NCBI GenBank assembly: GCA_024643825.1 | Contig: JAHEME010000204.1 | Coordinates: 1 to 6,024, forward strand | Length of the DNA: 6,024 nt | Direction: 5' to 3' | From: Chloroflexota bacterium | GTDB taxonomy: Bacteria; Chloroflexota; Anaerolineae; Aggregatilineales; UBA3940 | Shown: one piece after another, positions 1-5,132 of the stretch | Layout of the letters: every line of letters starts with the position of its first letter | Numbering within the stretch: the first letter of the stretch is position 1 | The notes under the pieces: model-generated | The model's input: only the letters and a program-made list of their open reading frames with translations | Database searches by the model: none | Told to the model about the DNA's origin: nothing | Translations under genes and position numbers: made by a program

Positions 1-754
1 TGTAGCCGGGGGCATTCAGGCCGAGCAGATCAAAATAGGACGCCCCCCCAGCATCATACATCCGCGCGATGAATTCGTCATCCGGGATCGCTTCCGGAAG
101 ACCGGTTCCTGTGGGGGCCATCCCTGCCGAGATCACGAGCGCGTTCGGGTCCGCCTGCTTAATAGCCTGATAGCAGGTAGCTAGCAACTGCACATACTGC
201 TCCGGGTCTGGTGGACGACCACCCCATTCCCGCGCGAGGTTAGGCTCGTTCCAGACCTGATACGCTTGAATCTGCCCCTTGTATCGCTGCGCCAGCGCAC
301 CGCAGAAATCGCCAAAATCCTGATAATTTGCGGGGGGGGAGTTTTCCAGCGGGAGTACACCGCCATCCGCCTGCGACCAGAAAGGCTGCCGATCTAGCCG
401 GACGATCAGGTTGAGGTCGCGTTCCTGGGCATTGCGGACGATGCGATCCGTACGCCACCAATCAAACTGCCCCTTCTGGTTAGTCTCAATGTCCCGCCAG
501 GAAAAAGCCTGCTTGATCCAGTGAAAGCCCAACCCCTGTGCCAGATCGAGATCGCGCTGAGCGATCTCCTCATTCCACCACAACGACATATGGATGGCTG
601 GGGCAGGAGAGGGCACTCGCTGGTTGACAGCAGGCGATGATATCGGCGTCTCCGTTGGCTCTTGCGAACCCTGAGGGGTACAGGAGGTGATCGCAGCGAT
701 CACGATGATCAGTAGGATCGGGAGACGGGCGTTTTGAGAAACAAGAACGTGCAT
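1..754 (-). CDS. Exported lipoprotein with clan GH-A glycoside hydrolase-like domain (C-terminal part beyond window)
   Basis: The frame runs open from an ATG at 754 to the left edge, giving 251 codons and no stop, so the gene is cut by the window. Upstream in frame there is no other start before a TAA at 812-814, so this start is the only choice; a weak AGG lies six bases before it. Residues 11-24 are hydrophobic and end in ITS-C25, a good lipobox, followed by a Pro/Ser/Thr-rich spacer (about 26-54), so the product is probably a surface lipoprotein. From about residue 55 it follows a GH-A barrel: GFHWIKQAFSW (76-86), then VWNEPN with the presumed acid/base Glu170, then VISAGMAPTG. The beta-strand motif that usually reads D-x-x-G-x-H is here FDLLGLN (241-247), with Asn where His is common. 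The nucleophile half lies outside the window. Substrate unknown. It is the last visible gene of the block, 74 bases after its neighbour. Confidence 0.85.
   Translation of the reverse strand, partial: MHVLVSQNARLPILLIIVIAAITSCTPQGSQEPTETPISSPAVNQRVPSPAPAIHMSLWWNEEIAQRDLDLAQGLGFHWIKQAFSWRDIETNQKGQFDWWRTDRIVRNAQERDLNLIVRLDRQPFWSQADGGVLPLENSPPANYQDFGDFCGALAQRYKGQIQAYQVWNEPNLAREWGGRPPDPEQYVQLLATCYQAIKQADPNALVISAGMAPTGTGLPEAIPDDEFIARMYDAGGASYFDLLGLNAPGY
680..754 (-). other. Lipoprotein signal peptide with lipobox
   Basis: Residues 1-25 of the left gene. A short N-region containing Arg10 is followed by a hydrophobic core (LPILLIIVIAAI) and then T-S-C25. The I-T-S-C fits the consensus [LVI][ASTVI][GAS]C, so Cys25 would be lipidated and become the mature N-terminus. 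The only charged residue in the N-region is Arg10 (plus His2), which is a little weak for a type II signal. Confidence 0.75.
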
Positions 755-764
755 GGATTGCCTA

Positions 765-805
765 TGAAAGAAACCTGCGCCCCCGGTCGATGCGGTAGGC
801 GCAGG
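765..805 (-). terminator. Rho-independent terminator or attenuator hairpin between the 440-aa gene and the lipoprotein gene
   Basis: On the minus strand, CCTGCGCC (805-798) pairs perfectly with GGCGCAGG (781-774). An inner CCG/CGG pair can extend the stem, and TTTCTTTC follows at 773-766. The stem is eight base pairs, seven of them G-C, with a T-rich tail, which is the classic intrinsic-terminator layout. It starts 23 bases after the 440-aa gene's stop and its T-tract ends only about 10 bases before the lipoprotein start codon. It could end the upstream transcript, or act as a partial terminator that lowers expression of the lipoprotein gene. The T-run is broken by C, so it may be leaky. Confidence 0.6.
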
Positions 806-828
806 GCAGAGTTAGCAAAAAGTGTGAT

Positions 829-2151
829 TTACGGAGGCTTCGGCATATCACGCACAGCATCATAGGCGGGGCGCGGAGAGCCATCTGGATAGGTGATGCT
901 CCACATAGTTGAGTCATTAATTGGGTCGCCGCCAATTTTCGGCGAATAATCGAGATTAAACAAGAATGCAAGCCATACAAAACCCCAATCGTCCATTTCT
1001 TTGAAGGCGTTGACGATATTGTCAGCCTGTTCTTGAGCCGTATTGTCAAATGCAAATGCGAAGTCAGGCATCAGAGGCTGACCTTGCATCCCGTCCATCG
1101 TGGGCCATCCAAATTCGGTAACACAAATGGGAGTATCGTGGCCCGAAGCCACAATCATATCGTGGTAGCCCGTCAAGGTTGAGTAAAACGACCAGCTATG
1201 ATGCGGATTAGCAAAAGGCCCCTGATAACTTGCACTGGAATCCTGATAGCCAGCATCATATGGGATATCAGGTGGCATGTTAATCCCATTCGCATGTGCC
1301 CCAACACAATCTACATGGTCAAGGAGTCCCTGATCGATAAGATCTTGCTGGTAGACAAAGTCATCAATCGCAATAACACCGTCGTTTGTGCCCGTTGGAG
1401 CGGGCGCTGCACTGATGACTATCACACCCGGATCAATCTGATGAATAGCATCTGCCACAGGAATCAGTAGATTCATATACTCAGATGAATTGAGGCCGCC
1501 TGGAGCATACCAACCACGCTCAGAGAGATTAGGTTCATTCCAGACTTCAACAGCATGAATTGCTCCAGGATAGCGCTGCAACATTTGGGAAATATAGTTA
1601 ACAAAATCCTGAGGATTATCTGGAGGCCCCTCTTTGCCAGGAGCAGTTACAGATCGTGCCCAATCAGGAGCATTGGTTACACTAACCAGAACCCGCAGCT
1701 TATGGGCAGACGTTGCAGCAAAAATCGCATCGAGCGCATCCCAATTGGCCTGATTTGGCTGAGGCTCAAGATCCTTCCATGAGATTTGCTGTTTTATCCA
1801 TCCCATACCCAACTGTTTCACTTGTTCCAGCGTTTGGTCGGTATTTATGTGCGCCTGCACTTGAATCCCATATCCAAACGAAGGATCCTGGCGGGGTGGA
1901 GTAGTTGGCCCCGGCTCTGGTGATTGAGGAGCCACGCCCTGACCCTCTGCCACGATAGTAGTAGGCGTAGGGAGATTGGAGGCTGTCGGCGCTCCCGCTT
2001 GCTGCGTGGCGGTACGCCCGCCCCGATCTGCCTGCGTGCCAAAGATTACCGCCAGAAATGTACAGGCTCCGACGAGAACCACGATAGCAAACCACGCAAT
2101 CGCCAACATACGCAGCTGCTGTGGTGAGATGCGTCCCTTATTCTGCTTCAA
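829..2151 (-). CDS. Membrane-anchored clan GH-A glycoside hydrolase-like protein, 440 aa
   Basis: This is a complete gene, TTG start to TAA stop. The TTG is chosen because a full AGGAGG Shine-Dalgarno lies 7 bases upstream and an in-frame TGA lies at 2176-2178. Residues 1-14 are basic, 15-38 form a membrane helix with no obvious signal peptidase site, and 39-92 are a Pro/Thr/Ala/Gly-rich linker, so the catalytic domain should be outside the cell on a signal anchor. The barrel (about 93-440) has GMGWIKQQISWKDLEP (115-130), VEVWNEPN with acid/base Glu206, VISAAPAPTG, DCVGAHANG (281-289), and ICVTEFGWPT with nucleophile Glu346. It ends in a PDGSPRPAYDAVR helix typical of such barrels. Both catalytic carboxylates are present, so it is probably an active retaining glycosidase of GH5/GH39-like type; the family and substrate cannot be fixed. 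Sampled 60-base stretches are AT-richer (40-58% GC) than most of the neighbouring 970-aa gene. Confidence 0.92.
   Translation of the reverse strand: MKQNKGRISPQQLRMLAIAWFAIVVLVGACTFLAVIFGTQADRGGRTATQQAGAPTASNLPTPTTIVAEGQGVAPQSPEPGPTTPPRQDPSFGYGIQVQAHINTDQTLEQVKQLGMGWIKQQISWKDLEPQPNQANWDALDAIFAATSAHKLRVLVSVTNAPDWARSVTAPGKEGPPDNPQDFVNYISQMLQRYPGAIHAVEVWNEPNLSERGWYAPGGLNSSEYMNLLIPVADAIHQIDPGVIVISAAPAPTGTNDGVIAIDDFVYQQDLIDQGLLDHVDCVGAHANGINMPPDIPYDAGYQDSSASYQGPFANPHHSWSFYSTLTGYHDMIVASGHDTPICVTEFGWPTMDGMQGQPLMPDFAFAFDNTAQEQADNIVNAFKEMDDWGFVWLAFLFNLDYSPKIGGDPINDSTMWSITYPDGSPRPAYDAVRDMPKPP
2038..2109 (-). other. Transmembrane signal anchor of the 440-aa protein
   Basis: Residues 15-38 are a continuous hydrophobic segment (MLAIAWFAIVVLVGACTFLA...) preceded by Lys2, Lys5, Arg7 and Arg14 and followed by polar, Thr/Pro-rich sequence. 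By the positive-inside rule the N-terminus stays in the cytoplasm and the barrel faces out. Cys30 sits within the helix without a lipobox context (VGAC with six more hydrophobic residues after it), although cleavage as an atypical lipoprotein at V-G-A-C30 cannot be fully excluded. Confidence 0.8.
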
Positions 2152-2158
2152 GATTTTT

Positions 2159-2164
2159 CCTCCT
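2159..2164 (-). promoter_or_regulatory. Strong ribosome binding site (AGGAGG) that fixes a TTG start
   Basis: On the minus strand AGGAGG is followed by seven bases (AAAAATC) and then TTG at 2151-2149. This is a perfect Shine-Dalgarno at ideal spacing and decides the start of the 440-aa gene, since no ATG is placed suitably. The neighbouring genes have much weaker sites. Confidence 0.85.
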
Positions 2165-2193
2165 GGGACGTTGGTTCAACATCCATGCAAGCC

Positions 2194-5106
2194 TCAGGGT
2201 AAGAGATCACAGGCCGGGCACGATCCGTCAGGGCGGATGATCGAATATCCTGCCTGCGGGTCGCTATCGTATTGGGTAAAACCTACATTCCAGATGATCA
2301 TCAGGCGCACCCAGCCCAGTCCACGGGCAATATCTGCGCCTTCCTTCAGCCACGCCGCCTGCTGAGATACCGATGTGCTACCACCCCAACTGAATGCCTG
2401 GGGCAATGGCCCGTAGCCTTCCGGCGTGAGATACCCAAACTCAGTGATGCACACGGGCAGCACACCGCCCATCGAATTATAGGTGACTTCGAGGGTCGGC
2501 AGGAAATACCAACTATAGTGATCGCCTTCGCTGCGCCCGGAGCGCTGCGAGGGCGAAGTTGTGCCGGAGTTGTGGTGAGCACCAACACAATTGGCATAGT
2601 TCGCTCCCCCGGCTGCCGCAACCCCCTGAAGATACCGCTGGTCGCTCCACGCATTAGTTCCATTATCAAACCCGGTAGGAGCTAACGCACCGATGATCAC
2701 AATCGTATTCGGGCTGACCGACTTGATGGCGTTGAATGCCGGAGCCAGCATATTGTTGACATAGTTTGCGGGATCGATCTGCCCGGCGGGCCATTCACGA
2801 TCCAGGTTCATCTCGTTCCAAACCTCGATCGCATCCGGCTGCGAGGCCGCTACCGCCCGCAAATGTTCGGTATACGCACCAAAGTCGATGCTGCTGGGGT
2901 AGAGTGGCCCTGGAATGCTCAAGAGCACTTTGAACCCAGCTGCGTGACCAGATGCTACATAGCTCCCGGCTGTCCCTGCATCAACATAGGGCCACTTCGC
3001 CTGGAATTTTACCCAGGTCATGCCCGCCTGCTGCATATAGGGCGCAGGACCAAGCGTGCTGGGAACCTGCCCACCTAACTCGAACCCACCGCCGGGATTA
3101 CCGCCACCGCCCACCGATGGCGGTGCAGGTGGTGGAGGTTCTGTTGCGGCAGGAGGATTGGTATTTCCGGTCGCACGAGTCTGCGTCGGCGTAGGAGTTT
3201 CGGTCACTAGCTCGCCCACTTTAATGGCGACCGCGCCGCGATCCGAGACTCTCCCGCCGACAATGTTGGCCTGCACGACGTAATCACCATCGGCGGCCAG
3301 CCACACCAACGGCGTCCCGATCCCGACACTCTGGGTGAGAACGGCTCCACTGGCCCCGTTGACTGTCCATTGCATGACGATCTGATTGGGCACAGAAGAC
3401 TCGGTGCTGGCTTTGAACTGATTGACGGCAGTGAGGGTGTTCGCATCACTGCCGTTGTTGAGCAAACCGTAAATGACTGTCCCGCCCAGATGATAGGCGG
3501 TCGTCAAATCCATGCGATTCCGAACCGCCTGGGCTGTCACAATCCAGAATTTACGCTTGGGATCGCCCGGAACCTCATAGTAATACAGGCCATGAGCTTC
3601 GTCCGGGGTGAAATCGGCGATCTCCCCCCCCAGAGCAAAGCTCAACTCAGTACCAGCCTCATACAGGTCAGCTCCATCCAGGAGAGGGGTTTCAATCGCC
3701 ACACCTCCCAAAGGTTCAAGCGCGGCATCGAAGCTGATGGGGGTAAAATCGCCACCACCGCTTTCCTTCACAATGCTCATCGCACTAAAGCCTAGTTGAA
3801 ACTTGTAGCGGCTCACCTCGCCAACCGCCCACCTGGTGAGTTGGGCAACATAGTCCCCTGTATATACTTCGGGGTCAAGGCCCGGCGAAACAATCACACT
3901 ATCGCTGGTCGCGCCAAGAGCGCGCCAATCATAGCCGCCGCTGTCCCACAGCCCGGTAGTGGGATCGTTCTTCGGCAGGGGGACAAAGACCACAACCAGC
4001 TTGTTATAGTCATGCAGCCCAGCCGCCAGATCAGTCACAAATGAAGCAAACACCGCCCGATCCTCTGGAGCGACCGCACTGTAATCCAGCGCAATGCCAT
4101 TGTAGCCATCGCCTACTACAAACGAGGTCAGGTCTTGAATGTGCAGAGCTAACGATGCGGGATTGTTCAGCAAGGCACTGAGAGCCGCCTGATCGTTGGA
4201 ACGGATGACGGGAACAACAGCATAGCCCTGACCAGGACGCCACCCACCCAGCAGCGCACCCTGAAGCGCGCCATCCGCCTGTACGGTAACTCCGGTGGGC
4301 ATCATCATATTGAGCGTCGATGCAGCCACGTCTGTAACAACATCTCCCTCTTCAATGGTGGTGCTGATCAACGGAGTTACCGGTTTGGTCTGGAACGCAG
4401 CGAGCAGCGCGGGCCGGACATCAGTGCGGATGACTTCGCCCGCAAGGTCAAGCTGACCGGGCACAAAAACCCATGCTCCTGACTCTTCATCCCAGCGATA
4501 CAGGTCGAGCGTCTCATAGGGCTGTGAGTCATTCGGAACCACGATGGCCGTCTCTGACTGGCCCTCATCTTTCGATTCGATAGAGTACAGTGGGCTTTTC
4601 ATATCGAGGAACGGCGGGAGCGCAGCCAGCGCAGCCGCAACCTGAGAGCCGCCCTCCCCGGCAAGAAAAGTCTCGCGCGGGATGGAGGCAAGGCGAACAC
4701 GAAGATTGCCTTCGCCCGTCAGCGTTACAGAGATGCCGTCCGGGTGGCTGGCGGTGCGATTCGTGGGAGTTAGGGTTTCCCAGCCTCTCCCGCCAATCAC
4801 GGCCACTCCCAGCACCACGATAAGGACTGTCAGCACGCCCATCGCGCCAGCGGCGGCAAGCAACCATTTGCGGGAGATGCCTCCCTTTGGGGCTGCTTCG
4901 TCTACAGCGATCTCGCCCGTAGATAAGCCAGCCTGGGTGGGTTCGTCTTTTATCGGCTCTAGATGCAGGGCCGTAGGTTCGTCTTCAGCAGCCTCCACAT
5001 GAAGCTCTGTCAGCTCGTCCTCGGACTTCCCTACAGGCTTCTGAAGCCGGGTATCTTCCTCATCGTTCCAGTTTTCTTCTGGTGATAACTCATCCATTGG
5101 AGACAT
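2194..5106 (-). CDS. Large membrane-anchored dual-barrel protein: degenerate GH18/YaaH-like domain fused to a clan GH-A-like domain, 970 aa
   Basis: ATG start, TGA stop; an in-frame TAG lies 12 bases upstream of the start, with only a weak GGA as ribosome site. Order of parts: acidic cytoplasmic tail 1-78 with three 12-residue repeats; membrane helix about 81-104; beta-rich region about 120-238, with a stretch (SPLYSIES...LDLYRWDEESGAW) recalling ZU5-like surface domains; GH18/YaaH-like barrel about 240-550; beta-rich stretch 570-632; Thr/Pro/Gly linker 634-674; GH-A-like barrel 676-966. The GH18 signature DGxDxDxE reads NGIALDYS (336-343), so the catalytic Glu is Ser343 and this domain is probably not hydrolytic. 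The GH-A domain keeps EVWNE (Glu765) and CITEFGY (Glu889). All four Cys (840, 886, 963, 966) lie in that last domain. Its GH-A part is clearly related to the right-hand neighbour, 26 bases upstream. A role in binding and trimming a surface glycan is plausible but inferred. Confidence 0.92.
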   Translation of the reverse strand: MSPMDELSPEENWNDEEDTRLQKPVGKSEDELTELHVEAAEDEPTALHLEPIKDEPTQAGLSTGEIAVDEAAPKGGISRKWLLAAAGAMGVLTVLIVVLGVAVIGGRGWETLTPTNRTASHPDGISVTLTGEGNLRVRLASIPRETFLAGEGGSQVAAALAALPPFLDMKSPLYSIESKDEGQSETAIVVPNDSQPYETLDLYRWDEESGAWVFVPGQLDLAGEVIRTDVRPALLAAFQTKPVTPLISTTIEEGDVVTDVAASTLNMMMPTGVTVQADGALQGALLGGWRPGQGYAVVPVIRSNDQAALSALLNNPASLALHIQDLTSFVVGDGYNGIALDYSAVAPEDRAVFASFVTDLAAGLHDYNKLVVVFVPLPKNDPTTGLWDSGGYDWRALGATSDSVIVSPGLDPEVYTGDYVAQLTRWAVGEVSRYKFQLGFSAMSIVKESGGGDFTPISFDAALEPLGGVAIETPLLDGADLYEAGTELSFALGGEIADFTPDEAHGLYYYEVPGDPKRKFWIVTAQAVRNRMDLTTAYHLGGTVIYGLLNNGSDANTLTAVNQFKASTESSVPNQIVMQWTVNGASGAVLTQSVGIGTPLVWLAADGDYVVQANIVGGRVSDRGAVAIKVGELVTETPTPTQTRATGNTNPPAATEPPPPAPPSVGGGGNPGGGFELGGQVPSTLGPAPYMQQAGMTWVKFQAKWPYVDAGTAGSYVASGHAAGFKVLLSIPGPLYPSSIDFGAYTEHLRAVAASQPDAIEVWNEMNLDREWPAGQIDPANYVNNMLAPAFNAIKSVSPNTIVIIGALAPTGFDNGTNAWSDQRYLQGVAAAGGANYANCVGAHHNSGTTSPSQRSGRSEGDHYSWYFLPTLEVTYNSMGGVLPVCITEFGYLTPEGYGPLPQAFSWGGSTSVSQQAAWLKEGADIARGLGWVRLMIIWNVGFTQYDSDPQAGYSIIRPDGSCPACDLLP
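2209..3081 (-). other. C-terminal GH-A-like catalytic barrel of the 970-aa protein
   Basis: Residues about 676-966. Landmarks are GMTWVKFQAKW (695-705), GFKVLLSIPG (724-733), EVWNEMN with acid/base Glu765, VIIGALAPTG, NCVGAHHN (839-846), VCITEFGY with nucleophile Glu889, and a closing RPDGSCPACD. The Pro that usually follows NE in this clan is Met766; this position is not catalytic. The barrel is compact (about 290 residues). It aligns along its whole length with the partial right-hand gene. Confidence 0.85.
3085..3207 (-). other. Thr/Pro/Gly-rich interdomain linker
   Basis: Residues 634-674 begin with a Thr-Pro-Thr stretch, pass through a Pro-rich core (PPAATEPPPPAPP, 651-663) and end in Gly/Asn (GGGGNPGGG). 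This is a flexible extracellular spacer between the beta-rich region and the GH-A barrel, of the type common in exported multidomain glycosidases. The low-complexity DNA here is the most GC-rich part of the window. Confidence 0.85.
3457..4389 (-). other. Degenerate GH18/YaaH-like barrel within the 970-aa protein
   Basis: Residues about 240-550. The block GDGYNGIALDYSAVAPEDRA (332-351), followed by VFASFVTDLAAGLH and VVVFVPLP, matches the pattern of YaaH/SleL-type GH18 proteins, where the strand normally reads DGxxxDFE and is followed by a PEDR-like turn and a helix. YDWRALGATSDSVIV (392-406) corresponds to the next strand-helix unit. The Glu that acts as acid/base in GH18 is Ser343, and only Asp341 of the signature acids remains. 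Known inactive GH18 relatives act as carbohydrate-binding domains, so a binding role is the best inference. Confidence 0.65.
4795..4866 (-). other. Transmembrane helix of the 970-aa protein
   Basis: Residues 81-104 (WLLAAAGAMGVLTVLIVVLG and four more) follow SRK at 78-80 and precede GGRGW. The single helix with basic residues on the N-terminal side predicts a type II orientation: about 80 residues inside and about 860 outside. Confidence 0.88.
4912..5019 (-). repeat. Three tandem 12-residue acidic repeats in the cytoplasmic tail
   Basis: Within residues 30-65 the motif D-E-[L/P]-T recurs at exact 12-residue spacing: D30-T33, D42-T45, D54-T57. In the first two copies T is followed by x-L-H-x-E. 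The DNA of the copies is diverged, so this is an old duplication or a maintained protein repeat rather than a recent slippage event. The segment lies on the cytoplasmic side of the membrane helix. Confidence 0.75.
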
Positions 5107-5132
5107 GTTATTCCAACCCTATTTCGCAAAAT

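Noticed and set aside
332..339. Possible frameshift in the lipoprotein gene at the G8 tract
   Set aside because: Reading straight through keeps the barrel motifs in order on both sides, so no frameshift is needed.
762..1055. Minus-strand frame of 97 codons running into the gap before the lipoprotein gene
   Set aside because: It overlaps the C-terminal part of the 440-aa gene in another frame and its translation resembles nothing; the real gene has clear motifs there.
2170..2182. Small inverted repeat GTTG-aac-CAAC between the 970-aa and 440-aa genes
   Set aside because: Only four base pairs with a three-base loop and no T-run; too weak to call a terminator or operator.
1976..2365. Plus-strand open frame of 129 codons crossing the junction of two genes
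   Set aside because: It spans the N-terminus of one real gene and the C-terminus of the next on the opposite strand, with no family resemblance.
3370..3795. Plus-strand open frame of 141 codons
   Set aside because: Antisense to the 970-aa gene, low-complexity translation without motifs and no good ribosome site; a shadow frame.
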